From Xylona heveae TC161 (Eukaryota; Ascomycota; Xylonomycetes; Xylonales; Xylonaceae): a stretch of DNA of 64,000 bases. How positions within the stretch are numbered: position 1 is the stretch's first letter; each line of letters begins with the position of its first letter. The position numbers were made by a program, and so were the translations under genes. This document shows, piece by piece, positions 49,123 to 60,456 of the stretch. The DNA lies in contig NW_017264194.1 in assembly GCF_001619985.1 (NCBI RefSeq), forward strand, positions 248,001 to 312,000, in the 5' to 3' direction. The notes under the pieces were generated by a model. The model saw only the letters and a list, made by a program, of their open reading frames with translations. It was not told where the DNA came from and did not search any database.

Positions 49123-50518
49123 ATACATCGCCTGTATTATGATGTACTCCTTGGATCTAAAAATAGATTGACCGATGGCGGCCTAAGTGGATGAGGATTA
49201 CCTTTGCTTACCCTTCATAATTTGCTACTGGTATGGGGGATTTGCTGCCATGTGGAGTGCAGATGTCGTTAGTTGCGATTAAAAAGATGCCTGACGATCC
49301 TTCACCCAAAGCAGATGCTTGCGCCGATGTTGGTGAAACATGAACTTATGCTTATTCGTGCTTAGAGCAATTTGCTTTCTGCTCACCTCGTTAGGTTCAT
49401 AGATTGGAATAATTAGATCCTTTTACTATAACTATACGAAGTACTCACTTTTTGCTATTGGTCTGATTCCTTTCCCCCTTTTCCCGCCTGTCCCAAATGA
49501 ATGGATGGGGCAGACTCAGGCTAGGAGTTCAGGTTCCCCCGATTATTATTATTCAAGCCACTGCAAAAATTATTACTACGGTGGGATCTCGCTTACCCGC
49601 CAGAACGACTTACGCATCCGTGAGAGCGCATAGACGACGTAATTTGCTCCTTTCTGCCTAGCGATGGGCATGTTCAATCACACTACCGGAGTACGACTGT
49701 TCGACAATCTTCAGATGATTGTTCGACGCCCATCGCATAATCATGACTGCATCAATTTCTACTCACTGGCTGCACCCTGCATTGGGCCTCCGCAACAACA
49801 TTCGGATTGCCCGTGAGGCTGGCTGATCAACCAACCCGGTTCCATGTTTCAAGTCGAACACCTACCATTGGTACTTACAATGAGCCGTTCTGTTCCCATG
49901 TCCGACGGTCCTGTCAAAGTCAGAACTACAGAGCCACCAAGCTGGCTTTGGTTGGCAGAAGTGGCCAGAGTAGCTACCCCTGTGCTATGTTTTCAACAGA
50001 TCGGGAGAGTTAGACGCGGCCTAATAATGTCCGGTGGGGCCCAATTCTTCCAGGGAGCGGGTACCCTAAGCTGACAACCCACTACCAGCTTCGGAACCGT
50101 GCCACTTTTAGTCCTACAGGAGCTCTCTTTTGCCAAATGCCAGGTTCCTCATCTCTTTGGAAGCTCTGCATCTCTCCAATAGTTGAATTTTGATTGATGC
50201 TCATTAGACTTCCGATCTTCTCCCCATCGCTCTCGATCTCCTGTTCCTGAACATTCAACGCAATTATCCCAAAAACTTATTACAATCGATGAACAAAGCA
50301 TTCGACTTCGATTTTCGCAAAATATTGGTGTACCAGAGGGATGCTGCTGAGTGATTTACAGGCAGTGGATGTAGTGTGGGCTTAATCTGCCCTGCTGTCG
50401 AGCGTCACTGCACGACTGAGCAACATTTCGCTACATCTCAGATCGGGCGACTCTCTTTCCAGTCAATTGGATCAGAGTGCAAGAACGGAATCCCTCAGGG
50501 AAAACCTCGATAGACACG
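49123..50518. promoter_or_regulatory. Intergenic region upstream of a serine-rich gene
   Basis: 1.4 kb with no supported gene. Two overlapping plus frames at 49807-50074 look random. The 350 bp before 50519 are mixed pyrimidine-rich and presumably promoter. Confidence 0.5.
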
Positions 50519-52810
50519 ATGGGTCGCGCCTCAAAGTTCGTCTTTCCTCGATCAGGACGACGTGCAGAACCCCCGCCGTCTGCGCCCACACTGCAGAATT
50601 ACCAATCTGGTACCACTCAAGTCTACGACTCGTCAACAAAGGCCCAGAGACTGCTCGGGACCTCGGAAATACCTGGGTATCGAGGACCTGGGTCCAATAC
50701 TCCGCAGCCGATTTCTCTCAAGCCCCACAAATCCAATGTACCCATTCCAGAGGAAAGCGTAGATGGCGAGGGAGACGGAAATAATGGTGAAATAAAAATT
50801 GCGTTTGATACACGGGAGCATAGTCCGCGGCCGTCAGGGATATCCCAGACACGGCGTCCGTTCTCGCCGCAAATCTATCCGTCCGACAATGCTGCTTATT
50901 CCAGCTCTGCCGAAGTTGGGCCCGAGATTTTTGCGCACGGAACAGATCCCAACGCCAAGAAGATGTTGCTTGATCCCTCGGCAGCTTCAAATATCTTCCA
51001 ACGAAAGTCATCTGCGTCCTCGGAAACCAATGCGGCCTTTGTAGAGCAGTCCATGTCAGAACGCCAAGCCCATTTGGGGATGGCTCTGCCAAATCGCTCA
51101 TGCGTCTCAGACTTGAATTTTGAGAGGAACAGAGAGCTCGGTGCGGGAGAAACAAAATCTCGACCTTCCAGATTAGATCTTTCTCGATTGTTTCCTCGTT
51201 CCAGTTTTCAACGGACGGTCACGCCATCGCAATTCGAGGGTAATGGTCCTCCAATGTCCGTGTCAAGTCTAGGAGCCAAACACGTACGACCGGGCGAGGA
51301 TGGAAGGACTTCAAATAGTCAGCGACATCCACGGACCAAGGCTTCGATGCCAAACCTGATTGGGAGAGCTACGGGCAAGACGGTCGATTCTGGGCGGAGC
51401 AATTCGAAAAATTGGTTCGATGGCAAAGAGGCGGGCGAAGGCTTTGAGGAAGATGAGCAAAGTGACACCCTTGCTCAGCGGAATGATATAACACAAAGCT
51501 TTCCTGAACCTCCGTTAAGTGCCCGTACCGCTGAATTCTTCTCTAATCGAGGCTCTGGAAAGTCAAGCATCGGTAGCAAAGGCTGCTTTTACCGAGATTC
51601 TGGCCATTCCAGCTCCACTCGGCCAATGACAAGTGCCTTGGATCATAGGGCTGCAACTGCGTCACTCGTTCCATGTTCCAGTGATGTGCAAAGTGTCCGC
51701 TCCTTTTCCAGCCGCCGGACGCAAAACTCGAGCAAGAGCGGCAGCAGGATGATGAATTCGGATCTCAACAAGCAAAGTGTACTATCTTTCTCGTCTTCTG
51801 AGGATGAGGATGAGGACGAAGATGGCTCCACACCGCCTTCGCTCGATTTTGACACCAGTACAAGGGGCAGTTACGAAGATGATATACACCGTCTTTCTGA
51901 CCAAATGGCCGCTGAAAGTAGAGGAGGGCCAACTTTAGATGAACTCCGCCCTCGCCAGGGGCCCAGATCATATGCAAGCTCTAGTGGACGATCATCCGTT
52001 ACTATTGGCAACAGTGAAGCATTTGCGTCAGAGCCCAATAATACTACTCCGCGCAACTCGCAGCACCTTACACGCATGTATAGCAATGCTTCTTCCAAGT
52101 TCTCCATTCCAAGCACTATCAACACGAAGTCATCGCAAGCTCCAAGCTTACGAGAATCACTTCGCTCCACCTCTACAACTTCTACTGCAAGGCTTTCGGA
52201 GGTCGAGTATCTTTTACAAGCGAGACAGGATCGCCTTATGGCCGTCACACACGAAGAGGAAGCTCTGCTCGAAGCTATGAGGCGCAAGAGAACTCGCATG
52301 CATCAGGAACACGCCGAGCAACGACAACGCTCAGCGGCTCGTAGCCGGAAACCTACAATCTCCCCGGTCCCAGAAGACCGCGTATCTATCATCTCAGACG
52401 CGACAAGCTTCCCTTCGCCTCCAAGGCAAACCCGCCATGAGCCTCGCAGTCGGGAGCGTCGTCCGCCTGCGCTGTCCTCTGAGGCACTGAAACGCAACTC
52501 CAAGGAGAAATTTCTTCCCACTCCCAAAGTTTCTCCAACCATTCATTTTGACATGTCAAATCTGCTCCTATCTTCACGGGAAAGCGTGCACTCTCTCCCG
52601 CCGCAACAGGAAGAGGAGCAGAAGCAGTTGGGTCTCGCCGATCCGGCTCTGTCAAATCCATTCGCTACATCATCTCCCTTTCCAGACCATCATCTGTTTC
52701 CTGAAGATGACTTCCAGCAGCAAACACGGACCGCCCGTAGCGGCTGTGTAACTGAGGGGGCCGAGAAAGCAGACAAACAAGGGCTTGTGAATCAAGCAGC
52801 TCTGAAATGA
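50519..52810 (+). CDS. Serine-rich low-complexity protein with short coiled coil
   Basis: 763 residues, single exon, not recognised. The frame is open back to 50477, but 50519 (MGRASKFVFPRSGRRAE) is the first ATG. The N-terminus is basic and followed by long Ser/Arg/Asn-rich disordered sequence. An acidic patch DEDEDEDG lies near residue 440. Residues about 560-615 form the only ordered-looking part, a charged helix containing EYLLQARQDRLMAVTHEEEA. The C-terminal region, DMSNLLLSSRESVHSLPPQQ, has amphipathic short motifs. No membrane span. Many fungal polarity or septum-associated proteins look like this, but composition alone gives no function. Confidence 0.75.
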   Translation: MGRASKFVFPRSGRRAEPPPSAPTLQNYQSGTTQVYDSSTKAQRLLGTSEIPGYRGPGSNTPQPISLKPHKSNVPIPEESVDGEGDGNNGEIKIAFDTREHSPRPSGISQTRRPFSPQIYPSDNAAYSSSAEVGPEIFAHGTDPNAKKMLLDPSAASNIFQRKSSASSETNAAFVEQSMSERQAHLGMALPNRSCVSDLNFERNRELGAGETKSRPSRLDLSRLFPRSSFQRTVTPSQFEGNGPPMSVSSLGAKHVRPGEDGRTSNSQRHPRTKASMPNLIGRATGKTVDSGRSNSKNWFDGKEAGEGFEEDEQSDTLAQRNDITQSFPEPPLSARTAEFFSNRGSGKSSIGSKGCFYRDSGHSSSTRPMTSALDHRAATASLVPCSSDVQSVRSFSSRRTQNSSKSGSRMMNSDLNKQSVLSFSSSEDEDEDEDGSTPPSLDFDTSTRGSYEDDIHRLSDQMAAESRGGPTLDELRPRQGPRSYASSSGRSSVTIGNSEAFASEPNNTTPRNSQHLTRMYSNASSKFSIPSTINTKSSQAPSLRESLRSTSTTSTARLSEVEYLLQARQDRLMAVTHEEEALLEAMRRKRTRMHQEHAEQRQRSAARSRKPTISPVPEDRVSIISDATSFPSPPRQTRHEPRSRERRPPALSSEALKRNSKEKFLPTPKVSPTIHFDMSNLLLSSRESVHSLPPQQEEEQKQLGLADPALSNPFATSSPFPDHHLFPEDDFQQQTRTARSGCVTEGAEKADKQGLVNQAALK

Positions 52811-55005
52811 CAAAAAACACACCAACATTCCTTAAACCTCCCGCCAGAAATTTCCTAACCTTTACTACAAATACACTCTCGTATCTCCTTTGTCTCTTCG
52901 AGTTCCATTCTTTGCTTTTCACCTCCCTTCATTAGACATCTTCCCTTGACGGCCCTGGTGGCATATACACATTAGCATCCTAGCGATACCGTTCTTGCAT
53001 TTATTTGGCTTGGTGATACCACATCTCTTCATACACAGTCTACCTTTCTTTTGTCCTTGGAGCGATTTCATATTAGCGTGGCATAAACTATACAACCATA
53101 GACTTTCTATACACCATTAATAGAACAATAATCGTAATATGAAAATATCTTTATCCCCTCTCCTCCCCCCCGGGATCCTCTTCGTGCTCGATTAATATCA
53201 TGTAGTGATCGTCTCAAGGCAAATTCGATGCGTTATCTAACACATACAAACCGGTACTCGTCTACCAATAGTTGTCCTATTCCCATTGATATTCCATTTT
53301 TCATTTTCAATTTTACATTTTCCATTTTCTTCTAGCTATACTTTTGCCGACCTCTGATTTCCAACAAAATGACTCACTTCCTATTGTGGACTTGCAGAGA
53401 AAACGCGCACGGTAGCACAGCACGCAACCCAGGGCTGCCGGCGTCGATCCCTTCCTCGGCGTCGCAGTCCGGGTCTCCGAGCTTGTGTTTGACCTACAGA
53501 TAAGGCAAGTTGCAACTCGGACACTCTAAGTGAGTTTGTAATTCTTCTTTTCTCCCCTTTTCTTTTGTTTCTTATCTTTTTCTTGGTTCTCTTTTTATTT
53601 TTATTTTCTTGCCTTTTGCCATCTGATCTGTAGCGTCCTATTTTAGTTGGGATAAAGCGACCTTTCACCCAACGCAGGCGGTCAAGTCGGTCCTTGGTCG
53701 CGTGCCTTTCTTGAAAGTATCATTACCATTCAACTTCATGTCCGATTTAAAAATCAATCACATTTAAAATATTACCATGGAACGCGAAAAAAAAAAAAAT
53801 GAAAAAATTAAAAATAAATAAATATTATAAGGAGGGTTTAATGGATGTCTCTACCATTTCGACTATTTCAATATTACGGGACGGCGGCAGTCATCTACGG
53901 CAATATTGGGCAGCAACGTACCCTACTTCGTACACCTGTACCTTTGTACAGTAGCGCCAAACCCTCGGAGGGGCGATCACATCGCCGAGTCTGTAGACCG
54001 CATAATCCATACAAACGCTCAAGTCCCTCCGAGGCTGCTCCTTCGCTCGCTCCAAGATTTTTGCCGAAGCCCAAAGCCAAAAGAAAAAGTTCAAGTTACG
54101 CCGAGCTCCCGCGGGTGACAGGACTGCTGAGACGCCAACACGCCAACCTTGACCGACGTCGTCCGCCAAAACGAACAAAGTACTCCTTACTCCGCTGTTC
54201 ATAGAGAGATACTTTCATCTTCGCGCTAGACATCGTGTCTTTGTAAAGTCACTTTCACCGTTCCCTTGGTCGCATAAGGAGTACCTGCAGGTGCCTCTCT
54301 TATCGCCAAACTGACAGCAGGTTACAGCGCCAAATCAACCACGCTAAAAGCGCCATACGACCAGGGGTTCCCGCGTCAGGGCCGTTCGGCGACATGGTCA
54401 GGAACGCCGAATGAATCACAACGGCCGAAAGGTCAGTTGCGAGCTTTGTCCTAGGATTGCGCATAATTGACGGGCGCCGAGTGGGGCACGGGGAGGATGG
54501 AGGAGGAGACGGAAAAGATATAACCGTACTTCGTACCTCTCTGTAGATATATTAACATTCAATGCGCCGTCGATTTGGCATTTTTCAGCTTGGTCTGCAT
54601 TGCAATTTGACAGCTGTAGATACGGCAGCATTTTGAAATTTTTTTTACGTTTTCTCGTTTTTCTACGAGATAGTGACTTCATTTATATTGGATACCTGGT
54701 TGTCTAGAACTGTCGACAGCGCAGTACATAAAAGAGTATTCGACGAACTGCAGGAGAACCAGCGATTATAATTGGGTTGAATGGCCAAATCACTGCACAT
54801 ACGACAAAAGCAGGCGCAAGCAATAATTGCAGAGCGCCAAATGGTTGGTGCTCGGGACGCATTTACGATATAAGTTCAAATTACGCAAACGAGTCCAATT
54901 GAAAGGAGGGAAAAGAGTGCAAAAAGGGACAGAAAGGAAAGAAGGAAGGGAAATAATAATTGCTTTTTTTTTTGTTTCCGACTGGAAGAATTCCAATTGC
55001 CAAAG
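52811..55005. promoter_or_regulatory. Intergenic region upstream of MFS carrier
   Basis: 2.2 kb. It begins with the AT-rich 3' flank of the serine-rich gene, with an A-rich stretch at 53788-53825. From 53890 to 54560 GTAC-containing short palindromes are frequent, including CTGTAC-CTTT-GTACAG at 53936-53951. Overlapping frames on both strands at 53845-54204 are Arg/Pro-rich and doubtful. No mobile element seen. Confidence 0.45.
53936..53951. promoter_or_regulatory. GTAC palindrome (candidate site)
   Basis: Perfect 6-bp inverted repeat CTGTAC/GTACAG with a 4-nt spacer, about 1.05 kb upstream of the MFS start codon. A regulatory role is speculative. Confidence 0.25.
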
Positions 55006-57072
55006 ATGGAATCGAGCGCGGGCGCCGAATTGAAGCAACCAACTGTACCAAAACAATGTGCTGCACCTCCGCGTACGGGAAAGTCACTTTATGATACTGA
55101 AACGACGACTGGGAATGTCAATTTGGGAGGAGAAAAAGATGTTACGAGAGACGCCGACAGCTGCGGCGCCAGGAGCGCGTCTCAGATTCCGGTAGGATTT
55201 ACCGACAAGGATGGCGAAAATAGAAGAGATGAGAACGAATATGATCTCGAGAAAGCCGAAGATGACGAATCAAGCACTTCGGACCCAGAAGAGGAGTCTC
55301 GTCGCTCCACTCTTCCCAGGTGGCGCAAAAACGTCATTCTATTTATCGTAAGCTGGATGACGCTTGCAATCACATTCTCCAGCACGTCGTTGCTGGCCGC
55401 CACGCCTGAGATTGCCTCCGAATACGGCACAACACCAGAAATTATCAATATCACAAACGCCGGCGTTTTGTTAGCTATGGGAATATCGTCCTTGATCTGG
55501 AATCCTATCAGTGACATGATAGGCCGGAGACATTCGTACAATGCAGCAATTTTTATGTTCTGTGTGTGTACGGTGGGAACGGCTGTGGCACCGAATATGA
55601 GAACATTTACGGCTTTGAGAGTCGTTGTTGGCTTGACGGGAACCTATTTTATGGTGGCAGGCCAGACAATTTTGGCAGATATATTTGAACCAGTAAGTAA
55701 TTTTCCCGGCCCATGCAGAAGCTGTTATACAAAATTTGAGAGGGGTCGTTACCTTGTGCTCCGATTGGAGCGGAGCAATTTCCGAACAAACATTTGGCTA
55801 ATATTGAATAGACGGAACGCGGGACTGCAGTTGGATTTTTTATGGCCGGTTCTGTAAGCGGCCCAGCTATAGGTATGGAAGCTCGAGAATTTGAATATCA
55901 AAATCGGCCCATTGGTCTATTTTTTTTTGTTGCGAGACATACGGCTGACGGAGGAGAATAGGCCCTTGCATTGGAGGAATCATTGTGACCTTCGCCAGCT
56001 GGCGAATAATATACTGGGTTCAGACTGGCATGGCAGCATTAGGCCTTGTCTTATCGCTTCTTCTTGTCCCGCACATTCAATCGGCTGGAAAATCCAAAGA
56101 TGATCCAAATGCGCAGGAAAAGAGGACCGTCCTTAAGCAGCTCGCAAGGTTCAACCCGGCGCCGGTGTTCAAGCAGATGGTTTATCCTCACGTCTTTCTC
56201 GCTGTAGGTTGTGCCTGTTTTCCACCCTGTTCCTAACCCTGGTTAGACAAAATTCACTAATGAGTGGCTTTGTATGACAGGACCTTACTTGTGGCTTCCT
56301 CGCATTCTACCAATATGCATTGTTGACCTCGGTTCGATCAATCATCAATCCCCGCTTTCATCTTACTTCTCCTCTTGTTAGCGGACTCTTCTATCTCGCC
56401 CCCGGTGCCGGCTTTCTTGTTGGAAGCATTCTGGGTGGGCGGTTTTCAGACCGAACGGTCAAGCGATATATCAAGAAGAGAAACGGCGTCCGCCTGCCGC
56501 AGGACAGGCTCAACAGTGGCCTGCTGACTTTATTTTTCGTACTCCCGGCAGCATCCTTGATATATGGGTGGACCTTGCAAAAAGAGGTTGGTGGTATTGC
56601 TCTGCCAATAATTTGCGCATTCTTTGGTGGAGCCGGATTGATGGGGTCATTCAACGGATTGAATACTTATACAGCTGGTACGAACGCCCTGCAACACATG
56701 CCTTTCAACTCTTGGTCAATCTTGGCTAGTCTTTGCCTTTCTTGAGAATGCTGACAATGATTCATATAGAGGTGATTCCACGGAAGAGATCCGAGGTTAT
56801 TACCAGTAAATACATTGTGCAATATATTTTTGGAGCAGGCGCTAGTGCTGCGGTTGTACCTTTGATCAAAGCTGTTGGCGTTGGACTGACCTTTACCATC
56901 AGTATGTCTTTCTAATTCCTAAATTGGATATCTGATGCTAATCATGTATACGTACCGTACAGCGGTAATACTTGTGCTAGCAGGCGGAATTCAGGTCTGG
57001 GCTCTCGCGAGACGCGGTCTTGACATTGAGCGGTGGACGGAGAATGTTCTTGGCCTCAAGCTCGAGAAATAA
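55006..57072 (+). CDS. MFS transporter, DHA1-type (Qdr/Tpo-like)
   Basis: A 12-span major facilitator carrier, 542 residues in six exons (55006-55692, 55812-55872, 55962-56203, 56281-56677, 56770-56901, 56963-57072). An acidic cytosolic N-tail ([15 protein letters not shown]) precedes TM1. The loop 2-3 signature is [15 protein letters not shown]5 carries the antiporter-type motif [14 protein letters not shown], split by an intron inside it, which marks 12-TMS drug:H+ antiporters. The loop after TM8 reads [17 protein letters not shown]. The C-terminus is [15 protein letters not shown]. Splice phases agree throughout. It is convergent with the Zn2Cys6 gene, with stop codons 212 bp apart. Likely roles are export of drugs or organic acids; the substrate cannot be read from sequence. 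Confidence 0.9.
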
Positions 57073-57284
57073 GATGCGATGATGATCTGCGTTTTCGGAC
57101 GCACCCAATTTGGGTTATACAATAATGCTGATGAGCGTCTGGGTATGTTTACGGTTCGCTTCTAATGGGCGTCCACATCGCGTTCATTTTGTTCCATTTC
57201 CCGGCGTTTATTTGGTGCATTTTCATCCAAAGTAATCATTATACCCGAAGCATGAGCATATAGAGAGCCAAAATTAGATATTAT

Positions 57285-59626
57285 TTATTCAGTCGGTAGA
57301 GAAGGCGTTGGCCAAGTCCACAAGGTGCCTGGATCGCTTGTTGACATATCGACCGGGTTTAGCAGGCCAAGATCCATGTCCGACTGGGCCAGAAAATCTT
57401 GCATAGTCGGCTCAAGAAACGCCATTTCAGTAGTAAATCCGGCAAACGTGTTTGATGATAAAGAAAGTCCTTGGCTCCCTGAAGGTGCTGGAAGCATGCT
57501 TTGATTTTGCATACTTGCGGGGACCACCATAGGCGGCATAGCAGGACGATCGGGCATCAACATATTAGCTTCGTTATTCTGGCGTCTTTGCTGCGACCCG
57601 TTGTTTGCATCTTGTATACTCTGGCTGTCCAGGCAAAGTTTTACCTGCTCCAAATTGACGTAAAATTCTTTGGCAGATAGATTCCCGTTGTCGCTCATGG
57701 AGCGGAGAATCTCAATTGAAGTCTCGAACCCTCCGATATCATGCTTATTCTTAGCAGCCAGGAGACTGGACATTGCTAGAACAAGCGCGGATGAGAAGAG
57801 ATAATGCGCGTAAAAGTAGCCGAACATGGAAAGAGAGCCATTGACCCATTCTTCAACAATGAGCGAATGAGTATGTCTCGCAGCATGAATGCAGGCCTCA
57901 GCAAGTGTTAAGACAGCTTGTGAGATAGACTCAGCCGGTCGTTCATTCGACGCCGCAGTCTTGGTCTGCAGTATCAATGCATGAAGTAGGGTTGGCCGAG
58001 TTGCAAGGATCACACACTGCCATTATTGATTAGCTCTGGTTTGAGCCTTGGGCTCATTTAGCTACACCCACCTGATTGAACGAGAGATGCAAGGAGACTA
58101 TGTGTTTTTGATTGGGACCGTCATCTTGCGATTTGAGTTTGACATGTTCGGGAAGCGTCTCGACCCAATTCTTCAGCGATTTCAAAAGCTTTTGCACCCT
58201 TTGAAGAAAAGTTTCGTGATATGTCTTTCGACTGTATATCTTGGCAACAATTTCGCCTGCAATTTGAGCTAGATTGATGCCGGCAATCGAATATTTAGTG
58301 TCTAGAAATTGTGCGTCATGCTCCGTTTGGGGATATACAGTTGAAGGCATATCGACGTGAATATCCTCATCCAAAACCTGCATGGGGAGTCCCATCTTAG
58401 ATCCCCACATTCGGTCGAACATGTAAATCGTCCACCAGAGCCGGACACGATGTTGACGCTCCACTGGGTCGATGAGCTGTGACTCTGGAACGTTGTGGTT
58501 GAGACCTATAGTAAGCCCAAGTCTCATGGCCATGCCGATTAAGGAATAGGCTGAATGACGTCGGTTTAAAAAATATGAAAACAGAGACTTTTCGCATTAA
58601 TTAATGAACGACGGTAGTTGGAATATAATTATCTACTTACCAGTAGAATTAAATTTTCGAGGTAACTTAGATTGGCTCGCTCGGGTACGAACTGGATCAA
58701 TGTCATTGCTTTGGCAAAGTAGGGCGTGCCGGGCACCATGGGACTTGACGACGGGATGGACCTGATCGAGTAAACTTCTCCAAATGCGAATAACGCAAAA
58801 AACTTGCAGGTGCTCAAAGGACAGTCGAAGTTGGCTGTTCTGTAGATTTCTTCAAGCTTCTCCAGGTTCGCTTTTCTCGGCAGTAAATGGTAGACTCGGC
58901 CAACATGATTAAAGGCTATTTTGACTAGCAGTCGGGCTTGCGGAAGGGAAGGCCATGTCACCGGCCTACTGTTCGCTGCTGCTAATGCAGATTCTGTGAG
59001 GTATTGAGTTCGAGTGAGGTGGTTAGTGGCGTTTTTATCGCCAGTAAGGAATTGGCGGAACCGGGTTGCAAATGCAGTACATGCGGCTTCTCCAATGTAT
59101 ATGGGAGGAGCTGAGGGATCATATGGATGGAACCAAGCTCTTTCCCCAATGAGCGGATTTCTGGTGCTCGTGTCGCTGTCATCGACATTTGAAGCAGGTC
59201 GCGGCTGTCCGCCTCCAACCTCATCTTGTGCATTCCTAGCCAGGTTTAATTGCTCTTCCAGTCGCTGGTTCTCTGAAACAAGTTGATCAATGTAACTTTG
59301 ATGCAGGCATGCAAACGTTAGCAATATGATCAACTGGCAGTAATTTGCTAAATTATGAGATGATTAACCTCTCATTAACTTTTAATTTACGGTCTCGGTT
59401 TGCGTAACGGCATTGGTCAGCGAACCCAGTCTGCTGGCACTTGGCACATGGTTGATCGCCCGAGCATTTAATTTTATGAGCATGGCATCTTTGACATCTT
59501 CATAAATTGTCAGAAATGATATTGCAAATGTATTCGGCTTACGCACGCGGTAAAACTCTTCTTCAAGCTCTTTGGCGACGACTCATGTGAGCCTTCTCTA
59601 GTGTCTAGATGCCTCTTGGGGGGCAT
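57285..59626 (-). CDS. Zn2Cys6 transcription factor with fungal-specific trans domain
   Basis: A fungal nuclear regulator, 703 residues in five exons (59547-59626, 59369-59497, 58641-59295, 58072-58587, 57285-58016). Exon 2 codes for the binuclear zinc cluster CQRCHAHKIKCSGDQPCAKC plus the sixth Cys: Cys 28, 31, 38, 44, 47 and 56, spacing CX2CX6CX5CX2CX8C, followed by a basic linker and a short coiled coil (YIDQLVSENQRLEEQL) for dimerisation. The fungal_trans domain lies in the middle: LNRRHSAYSLIGMAMRLGLT, RVRLWWTIYMFDRMWGSKMG and DEDIHVDMPS. The C-terminus is rich in Met, Gln and Pro and could activate. Its 5' region holds a CGG-N12-CCG site listed separately. It may control the convergent MFS gene, which is inference from adjacency only. 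Confidence 0.92.
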
Positions 59627-60456
59627 AGTCGCGAGTGAAGCTAATGAAAGCCAGCCGATCGTTTTATTTATAATCTGAGTTGAGTTTTCCAGCCATCAGT
59701 TTCATTATAATTTGTGGGGACCGACCCCGCGGAGCACGACGAAGGGTAATACTTTGAAGCCGTGTGAAGATATTGTGATGCAGTGACTTCGACGATGATG
59801 ACTCCAGTCACGTGCTTGGCCCTGCTCAGGAAATTAGCTTGCAGGCTTAGAGCAAGAGCTGTGGCTCGCGTAAGACTAATGTACTCCGTAGTGTTAGCTG
59901 GCATCTCACCGCCTATTCGGGTACGATAGCCTGAGAGAGGTGGAAGCCCCAGTTCAAGAAAACCCGGCGTGTATATATCCCAGTCCTCCTGCGAAGCAAG
60001 TAGCTTTACCCTAGCTCGAAGCAACAAAACCAATTATTTCAAAATAACACACTTTCATAAGCTATCGATCGTCCAAGAAAGTTCTTTGACAATGAGATGT
60101 ATGCAAAAGCTGGGGGAGATAGGTTGTAAGTCAGCACTTTTAAGATGTTCTATTGTACGGAGGTACGATTTTCCGTACAGGAGGCAGTTGGATAGCGTCC
60201 TGCCCACATCAAGGTCCTAGTCGAATTCTGGGGTCGGACTTTCGTCGGCCCGTATCCGACTCTCTGGGGTAAGCTCCCCTACCCCCATACTCCAATGGAC
60301 GTCACACGCTCAAGTCCACCCCATGATCTCCCTTGCTTCAAGACATCTGTCCGTATAGAATAAACCGCCCTATTTTATCTCTTCAAGCTCTTTCCGTCGG
60401 AGCGTTGTCTGTTCTGTGCTGTCTTCGATGTTCCTTTCAACAGGTAGTTGAACATC
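59627..60456. promoter_or_regulatory. Divergent region between Zn2Cys6 gene and sugar-nucleotide transporter
   Basis: 830 bp without a supported gene. Contains TACTCCGTA at 59882-59890 and the inverted CGG repeat at 60154-60179. Pyrimidine-rich blocks before 60457 fit a core promoter. Confidence 0.5.
60154..60179. promoter_or_regulatory. Inverted repeat TGTACGG-N12-CCGTACA
   Basis: Two perfect 7-bp arms (60154-60160 and 60173-60179) present CGG and CCG triplets 12 bp apart, the geometry bound by dimeric Zn2Cys6 factors. It lies 528 bp upstream of the Zn2Cys6 start codon and 278 bp upstream of the nucleotide-sugar transporter. Binding is inferred from arrangement only. Confidence 0.35.

Noticed and set aside
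53845-54204. 119-codon ORF
   Set aside because: Arg/Pro/Ser-rich, overlaps open frames on the other strand and sits in a palindrome-rich promoter.
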